A program made the translations under genes and the position numbers. A stretch of DNA of 64,000 nt from VRUE01 sp963816785 (GTDB taxonomy: Bacteria > Actinomycetota > Thermoleophilia > Solirubrobacterales > 70-9): NCBI GenBank assembly GCA_963816785.1, contig CAWFLL010000003.1, positions 1 through 64,000 on the forward strand. Direction: 5' to 3'. Positions within the stretch are counted from its first letter, which is position 1; the number at the start of each line of letters is the position of its first letter. The notes under the pieces are model-generated. The model saw only the letters and a list, made by a program, of their open reading frames with translations. It searched no databases and was not told where the DNA came from. Positions 51,659-60,150 of the stretch are shown here, piece by piece.

Positions 51659-51672
51659 GTCGATTAATCGAC
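51659..51672. promoter_or_regulatory. 14-bp palindrome in the region before the acyltransferase
   Basis: GTCGATTAATCGAC is perfect and AT-richer than its surroundings. It lies 139 bp before the acyltransferase ATG at 51811 and 149 bp before the minus-strand monooxygenase-like gene. The remaining 51511-51810 stretch has no convincing gene. Operator candidate only. Confidence 0.3.
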
Positions 51673-51810
51673 CTGTCGCTGCAGATGATCCTCGACGTCG
51701 CCGCGACTCGCCGTTCTTGATTGATTTCCGCGACGCATTGATCCCAGCGATCCGAAGCTCCTCCCGGGCGTTGTTCGGGAGATTTTGTACCGATTCTTGG
51801 AGGCTCATCG

Positions 51811-53706
51811 ATGGGCTCATCTCCACCCGAGGGCGGGAACCAGCGTCGCCATCACCTGGATGCGATTCGCGTCTCGGCGATTCTCCTGCTGATCCCGTAC
51901 CACGCGGCCCGGTATATCCAGAAGGGCCTCGGGGAAAACAGGGCCGTCGATGCCGCGGTCTGGTTCCTCCATACCTGGCACATGCCCCTGTTCTTCGCGA
52001 TCTCGGGGTTCCTCGCCGCCAGTGCCCTGCGAAGGTCTACCGCCGCCGGGCAGGTTCGCTCCCGGCTTCGACGGCTGGGCGTGCCTCTGGTCATCGGGAT
52101 GCTGACGGTGGTGCCATTGGCCAACTTCTTCGTGATCGAGGCGGCGGCCATCTGGCCGCGTGAACAGAAGGTCCCGGCCAAGCGGGAACTTACCTCGGCC
52201 ACGTCTTCAACCTGACGCCTCGGCACCTCTGGTTCATTGCCTACCTGCTGGTGATCTCGATGCTCGCGATCGGGGTCTGGCTGGCGATCCAGCGGTATCC
52301 GGGGGTCGGGGCGACGATCAACCGCGGCTTTCGCACCCTGATGAGGTCATGGTGGGGGATACCGGCCCTGGCCTCGCTCAGCGCCCTGATTCTGATCACG
52401 AAGTCCGGGTGGGTCGCAGGCGGGACCATGTCGAACTCGTTGATGCCCGTCCCGACCCTGCTCGCGTACTTCAGCCTCTTCTTCCTCTTCGGCTGGCTGC
52501 TCAGCGGCCAAGACGGCCTTATCGAAGTGCTCAAGCGGGGGGCCTGGCTGAGGTTCGCGGCGGGACTCTTGATCGCGGTTCCCGCCTTCTCCCTCTTCTA
52601 CCTCAACACCGACTTCACCGGGAACGTCGGCACAGCGGGAATCCTGGCCGGAAATGGCCAACTGAGGCTCTTCGGCCTGTTCGCGGTCGGCCTCCTCTGC
52701 TGGCTGATGCTGTTTGGCGTCTGGGGCCTTCTCGCCCGCTACGTGCAGAAGGAGTCGCGCGTTCTGCGCTATCTCGCGGATGCGAGCTTCTGGATCTATC
52801 TCGTCCACATCCCCTTCCTCGTCGCGATGCAGAGCTCGCTGGCCAACACCCACCTCGAGGTCGCGCTCCGCTACACCCTGGCCGTCACCGGCACCTTGGC
52901 TCTGGCGGCCGGGAGCTACTCACTGGTGCAGGCGGGTCGTAGGCTTTGGGTCAGGGTTGCGCGACCCCGCAGGGCGAGGCGGTTCCGCACCACCGGGGCA
53001 GTGGCAGGGATCCTCGCCCTGAGCGTCACATTTGTCCTGCTGCTCGCGACGCCCGCTGGGGCAGCCCGCAGCCGCACCTCGCCGCCACCGCAGCTCTTGC
53101 TCATCCATGGGGGCTCCTTCCTCTACGAAGATCCGCTCTTCGAGGCGAGGACCGAAGCAGCGGCGATCGCCGCCGGCTTCGTTCCGCACTACTCTGAGCT
53201 ATCCGCTCGACGATCTGCCCGGAGCCGTTCTCGCCGCGAGGGAAGAAGCGATCCAGCTGCGCGCACGGTTCGGCCACGACGACGTGTACGCGTACGGGTC
53301 CTCTGCCGGCGGGACGCTCGCGGCGCTGCTCGCCGGCGATGGCCTCGTCTCCGCCGCGGTTGCAAAGGCGGCACCCTCTGACCTGGTCGGCTGGGAGTGG
53401 CCGCTCAGCACCTTCGGCCCTGACTACTACGAACGGATCGACGCCGACCCTGCGGCGCGCCGACGGCTCTCGCCCCTGCGCCGCCCGATGAGGCGGCCGC
53501 TGCTCGTCGTGCAGGGCCGCGCCGATCGGGTCGTGCCGCTAGGTATGAGCGAGGCCTTCGCCGCCAAGTTTCGCCGCGTCAACCTCTGGGTCGTTCCAGG
53601 GGGCCACGCGACAGACCAGGTGCGCCCGTGGGTGACGCGGCGGGCGATGCGATGGCTGGCCCGGACCGCCAACCGCGTGGCGGCGGCGGCCGTGCCCTCA
53701 AACTGA
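51811..53706 (+). pseudogene. Acyltransferase 3 membrane protein joined to a secreted alpha/beta hydrolase, two frameshifts
   Basis: The N-terminal about 380 residues are an acyltransferase-3/OafA-like membrane domain (RHHLDAIRVSAILLLIPYHAARY; HMPLFFAISGFLA; about ten hydrophobic segments). The frame then passes through a second signal-like helix (GILALSVTFVLLLATPAGAA) into an alpha/beta hydrolase (LLLIHGGSFLYEDP; YAYGSSAGGTLAALLAG; ADRVVPLGMSEAF; VVPGGHATDQ). One frame change near 52185 (before GTYLGHVFNLTPRHLWFIAY) and one near 53195 are needed. It could be a genuine fusion or two genes merged by loss of a stop. GGAGG lies upstream of the ATG. Confidence 0.7.
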
Positions 53707-53739
53707 CCGCTGGGCGGCGGTCTGGCTCTAGAAAGCGAT

Positions 53740-53848
53740 GCCGGAGGAGGGACTCGAACCCCCGACACGCGGATTTTGATCGCGCCCGGCGAGTGCGGGG
53801 GAGTGCGGGCTGTATCCGTGGCCTCCGCGGACACCCTGCTGACACCCC
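53740..53848 (-). repeat. tRNA-derived att-like repeat R1
   Basis: Minus-strand reading gives the 3' half of a tRNA: anticodon-loop remnant, variable loop GTGTC, T arm GGGGGTTCGAGTCCCTC and acceptor strand CTCCGGC ending at 53740. In this copy the anticodon-loop CAT reads CAA. The + side continues through GCGGGCTGTATCCGTGG into the tail GCGGACACCC-T-GCTGACACCC. Leftmost copy in the window. Confidence 0.85.
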
Positions 53849-54033
53849 CGAGTCGGGAAGGGGAGTCCGCCCCGTCTGGGGCGCAGACCGCCAGCTCCAC
53901 CGGCGCTGCTCAAACCCGCCGCCGCCGACGGGCCATGGTTGAGTTCTTCCGTCGCGCGGCCGCGTCCGCGCAGCCGACTAACTAAGCCGTCCGCCAGCGG
54001 CCGTACGACATCCACCCGGTCGGTCGTGCCGCA

Positions 54034-55494
54034 CTACGAGTGCGGCTCATCCCGCTCCGCTGCCGCAGTCGCGTCTATGACCGGTGCCGACCGCCGGCCG
54101 GCGCCGCGGCTTGGCTCGGACGGCCCCAGCTCCAAAAAGGAGCGCTTGATGCCCTCCGCGAGCACCCCCACGTCGGGCGCTGCCATGCGGTCGGCGTTGA
54201 GGCCGAAGACCATCTGGCCAGCGTACGTGACGACCGCGATGCCGATCGTGTGGCCGGCGAACAGCGGTACGAGTGGGAGGACCTCGACCAGGGGAGCGCC
54301 GAACGCATACAGCCGTTGCTGGGACGCACGGACGTTCGTGATTGTCAGGTTGAACATCCGTGTCCCACCGAACATCGACCGGGCGAGTAGTGCGCCGGCA
54401 AGTGGCGGCCCCATATCGGCGAGGTCGACGATGGTCCTTCCCCCGGCCCGTTGCGAGCCGGACTTGAGCTGCTCCGCGCGCTCGACGACGCGGCGGTAAC
54501 GCGCGATCGGGTCCGCCTCGGTCACTGGCAGATCGACGAACAAGGACGTCAGCTCATTGCCGAGCGCGTGCTCCCTGTCCTCTGATCGGATGTTCACCGG
54601 CACCTGGGCCCGCAGATTGCCCTCGGGCAGCGCGTCACCGCGGGAGAGCAGCAGGTGTCGCAGCCCACCAGTACAGAGCGCGAGCACGACGTCGTTGACC
54701 GTGCCACCAAGGCGCGTCTTCATCGCCTTGACGTCGGCAAGGTCCAGCCGCACGGTGTCAAAGAGCCGCGTGCCGCTCATCGGCCCATTCAGGCTCGACT
54801 GCGGCGCCCCGATCACCTCCTCGCGTGCGATCAGCTCGACGGCCGCCCGCGCGCGATCAAATGATTCGCGCGGGTGTAGCGCCGCACCGACGCCGGCCCG
54901 CGTCCCGCGCAAAACCAAGCCGGGCGACAGCCAGAACCGGCCAGTGCCGTGCTCCCCGACCTCCCTACCGCCCCGTGGGGGCTGCGAGTGCGGTGGCAGA
55001 GCCTCCGGGGAGGTATCGAGCAGGACGTTCCCGATGTCAATCGAGCCGACGCCATCCACGAGACAATGGTGCGTCTTGGTCGCCAGCGCCCAGCGCCCTT
55101 CCTCAAGCCCGTCAAGTAGCGTCATCTCCCAGAGCGATCGGTGGCGGTCCAGGCGGTGCGACCAAAAGTCCCCAAGCCACTCGTGCAGCTCGGCCGCGCC
55201 GCCCGGCGCCGGCAGCGTTGCGCGATGAACGTGGGCATCTGGGTCGAACCCCTTTGCCGGCTCCCAGGTCAGCCACGTGAGCGGACCCGCATGGGGACCA
55301 GAGAGCTGCTGGGTAAAGCGCGGCAGATTTTCTATCCGCCCGCCCACGTAGTCGCGGAGCTCGGTGATGTCCGGCGTCCCGCCGCTGGGGAGCGGATCGA
55401 AGATGAGCGCCGCGCCGATGTGCATGTGCGCGGTGTCGTCGAACTGCTCAAGCTCGAGGAACATCGTGTCCAGCATGCTGAGCTGCTCACCCAT
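54034..55494 (-). CDS. Wax ester synthase/diacylglycerol acyltransferase (copy 2)
   Basis: 486 aa WS/DGAT. Active site KTHHCLVDGVGSID; start MLDTMFLELEQFDDTAHMHIG; end FNLTITNVRASQQRLYAFG and LVPLFAGHTIGIAVVTYAG. Clearly diverged from copy 1 (for example HHCLVDG against HHALVDG), so not a recent duplicate. GAGGGAG lies about 12 nt before the ATG. Sole gene between repeats R1 and R2, so probably a cargo gene rather than part of the core chromosome. The 185 bp before it (53849-54033) hold nothing recognised. Confidence 0.9.
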   Translation of the reverse strand: MGEQLSMLDTMFLELEQFDDTAHMHIGAALIFDPLPSGGTPDITELRDYVGGRIENLPRFTQQLSGPHAGPLTWLTWEPAKGFDPDAHVHRATLPAPGGAAELHEWLGDFWSHRLDRHRSLWEMTLLDGLEEGRWALATKTHHCLVDGVGSIDIGNVLLDTSPEALPPHSQPPRGGREVGEHGTGRFWLSPGLVLRGTRAGVGAALHPRESFDRARAAVELIAREEVIGAPQSSLNGPMSGTRLFDTVRLDLADVKAMKTRLGGTVNDVVLALCTGGLRHLLLSRGDALPEGNLRAQVPVNIRSEDREHALGNELTSLFVDLPVTEADPIARYRRVVERAEQLKSGSQRAGGRTIVDLADMGPPLAGALLARSMFGGTRMFNLTITNVRASQQRLYAFGAPLVEVLPLVPLFAGHTIGIAVVTYAGQMVFGLNADRMAAPDVGVLAEGIKRSFLELGPSEPSRGAGRRSAPVIDATAAAERDEPHS

Positions 55495-55662
55495 GGCCTA
55501 TCACTCCCTCGTGATCTTGAGGTTGACCATAGCGCGAGGGACTCCACATCGGGCGTCCCCCGCGTAGCGGCCCGTGCTTCTCACGTCGCCCTTCACTCAA
55601 ACAGCGTAGGCGCCAGGCTCCGCCGCATGTCTGTCCCCACGGCAGCGATCGCATAACTGGCG

Positions 55663-55760
55663 CCCGGAGGAGGGACTCGAACCCCCGACACGCGGATCAT
55701 GATCGCCCCCGCGCGTTGCGGGCTGTATCCGTGGCTTCCGCTGACACCCTGCTGACACCC
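55663..55760 (-). repeat. tRNA-derived att-like repeat R2
   Basis: Same layout and orientation as R1, with one base change in the acceptor strand (CCCGGAGG). Shorter middle. The tail has two exact GCTGACACCC copies at 55740-55749 and 55751-55760, an 11-bp period. Confidence 0.85.
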
Positions 55761-55982
55761 GCCTGGCGACAAAGGAAAGGCTATAACCGGGCGCTCGACC
55801 TCGTCGCCATCGCGTCCACGACCGAAGCCAATCTGTGCGCGAGAGAACGGCGCCAGCCAGCCCCATGCCTTGACACTCGGTGAGCGGCCGATATAGGGTC
55901 GCAATCAGTGCATGATCAGGATTGGGTTCCTTTCGGGACTTGATCGCCACTCCTCGCCAGACGCCCTGAGATAGAAGAGACG

Positions 55983-56741
55983 ATGCTCAGAAAGTTGGAC
56001 CCTCGTCGCTCCCCAGGGACATTTGTCGCAGTAATTGCCTTGATAGCTGCGCTAGGGGGGACGGCTATCGCCGCTGGCGGCCTGACCGGCACCCAGAAGA
56101 AGCAGGTGCGGAAGATCGCGACAAAGGTCTTCAACGGCAGGATCGGAGGGGCCTCCGTCGCCCACGCGGGTACCGCCGACACGGCGACCAAAGCGACGAC
56201 AGCCGACACGGCGGCCAAAGCGACCACGGCAACGACTGCGACCAAAGCGACCACGGCAACGACTGCGACCAGCGCCGATTCCGCCGATACCGCCGACAAC
56301 GCGACCAACGCCACCAACGCCACCAACGCCGGCAGCCTCGGCGGGATTCCGGCGAGCAGCTATCAGCGGGCTTGCCAACCTGGCGCGATCGCCGCCCACG
56401 TCTACGTGAAAGGCTCGGCGGCCTTCTCCGCCACCTACACCAGCACCACCCCGCCGCTGCAGGACCCGTTCAACTGCACCGGCGCCGCGACCAAAGCGCA
56501 GGTCAAACGCACCGGGACGGGCGTCTACCTGGTGGACTTCCCTGGAGTGGACCCCGTCACCCACCTGGTCGCCACCGGGACCGCGACGGTCGATTCGGTG
56601 GGCACCCAGCATCCCGAGGACAACGTCACCTACAAGCTGGTGTTCGACGCGGGGCTCGGCCGCACCGTCTACCAGGTCGAGATCGCGAACGGTGCAGGGA
56701 CCCTCTTGGATCGGGAGTTCTCGTTCAGCGTGGACGCCTAA
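55983..56741 (+). CDS. Secreted Ala/Thr-repeat stalk protein
   Basis: 252 aa. N-terminal TFVAVIALIAALGGTAIAAGG signal, a basic segment (QKKQVRKIATKVFNG), a stalk of Ala-Thr pentads (TATKATTADTAAKATTATTA, to about residue 115), then a C-terminal beta domain (AAHVYVKGSAAFSATYTS; VYLVDFPGVDPV). Such stalk proteins are abundant in Solirubrobacterales and may be surface adhesins; the function is unknown. AGAAGAGA precedes the ATG. Only gene between repeats R2 and R3. Confidence 0.8.
   Translation: MLRKLDPRRSPGTFVAVIALIAALGGTAIAAGGLTGTQKKQVRKIATKVFNGRIGGASVAHAGTADTATKATTADTAAKATTATTATKATTATTATSADSADTADNATNATNATNAGSLGGIPASSYQRACQPGAIAAHVYVKGSAAFSATYTSTTPPLQDPFNCTGAATKAQVKRTGTGVYLVDFPGVDPVTHLVATGTATVDSVGTQHPEDNVTYKLVFDAGLGRTVYQVEIANGAGTLLDREFSFSVDA
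56217..56270 (+). repeat. Exact 27-bp tandem duplication in the stalk
   Basis: Two identical 27-bp units (56217-56243 and 56244-56270), each encoding KATTATTAT in frame. A recent in-frame expansion, suggesting stalk length varies by slippage or recombination. Confidence 0.85.
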
Positions 56742-56756
56742 GAACACTCCTTGAGT

Positions 56757-56829
56757 GCCGGAGGAGGGACTCGAACCCCCGACACGCGGATGTCGGGCTG
56801 TATCCGTGGCTTCCGCTGGCACCCTGCGG
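56757..56829 (-). repeat. tRNA-derived att-like repeat R3 (short)
   Basis: tRNA 3' half from GCCGG at 56757 to GCGGA, but the anticodon-loop part and the middle are deleted: GCGGATG passes straight to TCGGGCTGTATCCGTGGC. The tail has one good arm (GCTGGCACCC) and a degraded second. Confidence 0.8.
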
Positions 56830-56871
56830 CAGGGTCGAGATGTCCGCGATACGGCTATAGAGTCCCTGACG

Positions 56872-56982
56872 GTGAGGCGCTTTTTGTTGGCCCTAGTTCC
56901 CGTGTTCGGCCTGCTCGTAGTCGTTGTACTGAAGGCGGTCGGCGAGGATACTCAAGTGACGGGCGAGCGACAACAAACATGA
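56872..56982 (+). CDS. 36-aa single-helix membrane peptide
   Basis: GTG 56872, 8 nt after TAGAGT, with no ribosome binding site. MRRFLLALVPVFGLLVVVVL then KAVGEDTQVTGERQQT: a basic start, one transmembrane helix and a polar tail. The TGA overlaps the ATG of the DUF1801 gene (ATGA), so the two are probably coupled. Composition, promoter and coupling support a real gene; no family recognised. Confidence 0.5.
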   Translation: MRRFLLALVPVFGLLVVVVLKAVGEDTQVTGERQQT

Positions 56983-57431
56983 AGAAGGCGACAACAACCA
57001 TGAAGAAGAGGAAGAGCGGCTCGAAGCAAGGAAAAGGCGGAGACTCTCCCTCTCAGCTGATAGATGCGAGAATCAAGGAGCTGAGTGATTGGCGGGGCGA
57101 GACGCTCGCTCGGGTCCGAATTCTCATCAAGCAGGCCGACCCCGACGTGGACGAGGAGTGGAAGTGGAGAGGGGTTCCGGTGTGGTCGCACGCCGGAATG
57201 ATCTGCACCGGAGAGACGTACAAGAATGTCGTGAAGATGACCTTTGCCAAGGGCGCCTCGTTGGAGGACCCTTCAGGCCTCTTCAACTCCAGCCTCGAAG
57301 GCAACACCAGGCGTGCCATCGATTTCCATGAGGGCGACAAGATTGATGAAAAGGCGTTGAAGGCGCTCATTCGCGCCGCCGTGGCACTGAACACGTCCTC
57401 AGCCGGCCAGCGGCCGGGGACGAGAACATAG
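56979..57431 (+). CDS. DUF1801 (YdhG-like) protein
   Basis: 150 aa. A Lys-rich N-terminal tail (MKKATTTMKKRKSGSKQGK) precedes the DUF1801 fold: WRGETLARVRILIKQADPDV, EEWKWRGVPVWSHAGMICTG, YKNVVKMTFAKGASLEDPSGLF, NSSLEGNTRRAIDFHEGDKI. The family resembles frataxin/iron-chaperone-like small proteins, function not proved. Codon use is visibly less GC-rich than the core genes, fitting acquired cargo. Lies between R3 and R4. Confidence 0.85.
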   Translation: MKKATTTMKKRKSGSKQGKGGDSPSQLIDARIKELSDWRGETLARVRILIKQADPDVDEEWKWRGVPVWSHAGMICTGETYKNVVKMTFAKGASLEDPSGLFNSSLEGNTRRAIDFHEGDKIDEKALKALIRAAVALNTSSAGQRPGTRT

Positions 57432-57611
57432 ACGACCGAGAGGGATTTGAGGCGGAGTGGGTGAGGCTCCTTCCCGAACGCCTCGAGGTTGGTGCCCTGG
57501 ACCGTTCCGACGATTGCCCGAGCCACGACCGCTTTGTTCTCCCAGGAGGCCGGATCCCCCTCCCGAATAGGATGCTCGCCCTTGCGCTGGCACCCTGGCA
57601 ACTTCCCCCGA

Positions 57612-57645
57612 CCACGAAAAAACCCTGCCTGAGCGGGGCTTTTGT
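57612..57645. terminator. Bidirectional terminator beside repeat R4
   Basis: AAAAAACCCTGCCTGAGCGGGGCTTTT: CCC..GGG stem with A-run on one side and T-run on the other. On the minus strand it lies right after the tRNA 3' end of R4, just where a native tRNA gene would have its terminator. It also ends the DUF1801 transcript. An extra GCTGGCACCC arm-like site lies at 57586-57595. Confidence 0.7.
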
Positions 57646-57649
57646 CGAT

Positions 57650-57822
57650 GCCGGAGGAGGGACTCGAACCCCCGACACGCGAATTATGATCGCGCCCGGC
57701 GAGTGCAAGGGAGTGCGGCCTGGTGCGGGTTTTCGGCGCTAAGGCGCCAGATCAGGCGTCGGCACGGGGTCGGGGGTTGCGGGCTGAATCCGTGGCTTCC
57801 GCTGACACCCTGCTGGCACCCT
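57650..57822 (-). repeat. tRNA-derived att-like repeat R4 (long form)
   Basis: Full tRNA 3' half, CAT anticodon-loop remnant, then a long middle with the palindrome GGCGCTAAGGCGCC at 57734-57747, GCGGGCTGAATCCGTGGCTT, and tail arms GCTGACACCC (57801-57810) and GCTGGCACCC (57812-57821). The left side carries the tRNA-type terminator. The next 342 bp (57823-58164) contain no recognisable gene; they are the upstream region of the hydrolase module. Confidence 0.88.
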
Positions 57823-58164
57823 GGCGGGCGAGCGCCCCTGGTGGTCCCGGATGCCGGCGCGGCCCGAGGTGCCGAAAAGCGCTCAGGGGGCCGGAACGCC
57901 CCTGAGCGGCGTGGAGCCGACCGTTTTCGAGATGACCGCGCCGAAGCTAGTCCACCTACGATCAAAGTCAAGAAGCCGGGCTTCCTCGACGTGCTGCCGT
58001 CACAGCGTTACCGCCCAAACCCGCGCGAAACGGCGCCTGACTCTGGATTCCGATGCCGGTGAAGCCGGTGGTTTCACGGGAGCCTGGATGTGGTCGGACG
58101 TGGTGGATGGAAAGCAGCCCCTTAATGTTGTCGTTGAGTGGTGTTGTGAGACTCTCCGGGCCAG

Positions 58165-58875
58165 ATGACCGAGGTGAAGATCCCCACTCCTCGTGGTGAG
58201 ATGCCGGCCTACCTGGCCACGCCAGCCGATGAGGGACCGTGGCCGGGCGTCGTCGTCATACACGACGCCCTGGGCATGAGCACGGACGTCCGCAACCAAG
58301 CGGACTGGCTGGCGAGTGAGGGACATCTCGCGGTGGCGCCCAATCTCTACTACTGGGGCCGCCGGATCCGGTGCCTGATCTCGACGGTTCGCGGAGGGGA
58401 GCGGCCGCTGTGCGAGCTCGACGCCGCGCGCCGCTGGCTGGCCGAGCACGAACGCTGCACCGGCAGGACCGGCGTGATCGGCTTCTGCATGGGAGGCGAC
58501 TTCGCGCTGTTGATGGCGCCCCGCGCCGGCGTCTCCGTCGCCAGCGTCAACTACGGCGGCGCCACCAGGGAAGTGGAGCGTGCCCTCCCCGACGTCTGCC
58601 CGATCGTCGGGAGTTTCGGTGCGCGGGATCGGTGGCCCGGAATACGCAAGGTTCCTGAACGTCTCGAGCGGATGCTCAGCGAGGCCGGCGTTGAGCACGA
58701 CATCAAGGTCTATCCCGACGCGGGACACGGCTTCCTCAACGACCACGACCCAGCGGAGCTCCCGGTCTGGGTCAAGGGGATCGCGGCGCTCGCGCGGGCC
58801 GAATACCACGACCCTTCCGCCCAGGACGCCCGGCGGCGCATCGTCGCCTTCTTCGGCGCCCACCTCAAGTCCTGA
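58165..58875 (+). CDS. Dienelactone hydrolase family protein
   Basis: 236 aa. Catalytic triad Cys in VIGFCMGGDFALL, Asp near FGARDRWPG, His in DAGHGFLNDHDP. N-terminal VKIPTPRGEMPAYLATPADEG and VVVIHDALGMSTDVRNQADWLA. Such enzymes hydrolyse dienelactone or related lactones and esters; the natural substrate is unknown. ATG with no strong ribosome binding site. First gene of the R4-R5 module; the serine hydrolase follows after 8 bp. Confidence 0.88.
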   Translation: MTEVKIPTPRGEMPAYLATPADEGPWPGVVVIHDALGMSTDVRNQADWLASEGHLAVAPNLYYWGRRIRCLISTVRGGERPLCELDAARRWLAEHERCTGRTGVIGFCMGGDFALLMAPRAGVSVASVNYGGATREVERALPDVCPIVGSFGARDRWPGIRKVPERLERMLSEAGVEHDIKVYPDAGHGFLNDHDPAELPVWVKGIAALARAEYHDPSAQDARRRIVAFFGAHLKS

Positions 58876-58883
58876 CGCTCCTT

Positions 58884-60086
58884 ATGCACGAGGAATTTGT
58901 CGAGAGCGCGCCGCACCACGGGGGTCGGGTCGCTCCGGGCTTCGAGGAGGTACGTACCGAGTTCGAGCGCAACTTCTCCGAGCGGAGCGAGATCGGCGCT
59001 GCCGTCGCCGCGTATTGGCGTGGCGGGAAGGTGGTCGATCTGTGGGGTGGCCGCCGCACGTCGAGTGGGGACGCACCGTGGAACGAGGACACCCTGGTCG
59101 TCGTCAACTCGACGACCAAGGGTCTCGCGGCGATGACGGTCGCCGTCGCGAACTCTCGCGGCTGGATCGACTATGAGGCACCGGTCGCCGAGTACTGGCC
59201 CGAGTTCGCCCAGAACGGTAAGGGCGCCGTCACCGTGCGCCAGCTCCTCAGTCACGAGGCGGGGTTGGTCTGGATCGACGAGCCGTTGCGCCCCGACGAC
59301 ATGCGTGACCTCGACCACGTGTCTCGTGCGCTCGCGCGTCAGAAGCCGGCCTGGGAGCCGGGAACGCGGCACGGTTACCACGCGATGACGATCGGGCTCT
59401 ACATGCAGGAGCTGATCCGCCACGTCGACCCGGCGCATCGCACGCTCGGCCGGTTCTTCGCTGAGGAGATCGCGAAGCCGCTGGAGATCGAGTTCTACAT
59501 CGGATTGCCGCCCGAGGTTCCCGACGAGCGGCTCGCGCAGCTGAGGCTCTTCTCTCCCATGCGCGCCATCCGAGCGCTGCCTTCGGTCCCCAGGGGGTAT
59601 GTGATGCGGATCCTGTGGCCCTGGTCGCTGCTGCGAAAGTCGATGCTGTTCGCGGACCTCGACGCGAACGATCGCCGCATGCTCGAGGTCGAGATCCCGG
59701 CAGGCAACGGCGTGGGGACGGCGCGGGCGATCGCGCGAGCCTACTCGGCGTTCGCGGAAGGAGGAGCGGAGCTCGGCATCACCCCGGCGACACTCGCGAG
59801 CCTCACGGCGATCAACGACCCCGAGCGTCCGAGGGACGAGGTAATGGGTGTGCCCAGCTGGATGTCGCTCGGCTTCCTCCGACCGGGACCGCAGCTCGAT
59901 TGGGGCTCGAGTCGGCGCGCCTTCGGCACGCCGGGCGCCGGCGGCTCTTTCGGCTTCGCCGATCCTGACGCACGGCTCGGCTTCGCCTACGTGATGAACA
60001 ACATGGAGTTCCACATGTTCGACGACCCGCGCGAGAAGGCGCTGCGCGACGCCGTGCACCGCGCGATCCGGCGGCTCTCAGACTGA
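58884..60086 (+). CDS. Beta-lactamase-fold serine hydrolase (EstB-like)
   Basis: 400 aa class C beta-lactamase/penicillin-binding-like esterase. S-x-x-K in VNSTTKGLAAMTVAVAN, Tyr region HGYHAMTIGLYMQELI, third motif-like GTPGAGGSFGFADPDARLGFAYVMN. Typical of carboxylesterases rather than true beta-lactamases. The domain order is family-typical and the frame intact. Operon with the dienelactone hydrolase (8 bp apart), so both may serve degradation of one ester or lactone compound. Confidence 0.88.
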   Translation: MHEEFVESAPHHGGRVAPGFEEVRTEFERNFSERSEIGAAVAAYWRGGKVVDLWGGRRTSSGDAPWNEDTLVVVNSTTKGLAAMTVAVANSRGWIDYEAPVAEYWPEFAQNGKGAVTVRQLLSHEAGLVWIDEPLRPDDMRDLDHVSRALARQKPAWEPGTRHGYHAMTIGLYMQELIRHVDPAHRTLGRFFAEEIAKPLEIEFYIGLPPEVPDERLAQLRLFSPMRAIRALPSVPRGYVMRILWPWSLLRKSMLFADLDANDRRMLEVEIPAGNGVGTARAIARAYSAFAEGGAELGITPATLASLTAINDPERPRDEVMGVPSWMSLGFLRPGPQLDWGSSRRAFGTPGAGGSFGFADPDARLGFAYVMNNMEFHMFDDPREKALRDAVHRAIRRLSD

Positions 60087-60150
60087 GACCGAGAAACCCC
60101 GCGAAGGCGGTTTCGCGTCTTCCCTCCTCGCGCAAAGCGGCAGCGTGCCT

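Noticed and set aside
51644..51826. 60-aa minus-strand ORF upstream of the acyltransferase
   Set aside because: No family features, overlaps the acyltransferase ribosome binding site and start, and has no promoter or ribosome binding site of its own.
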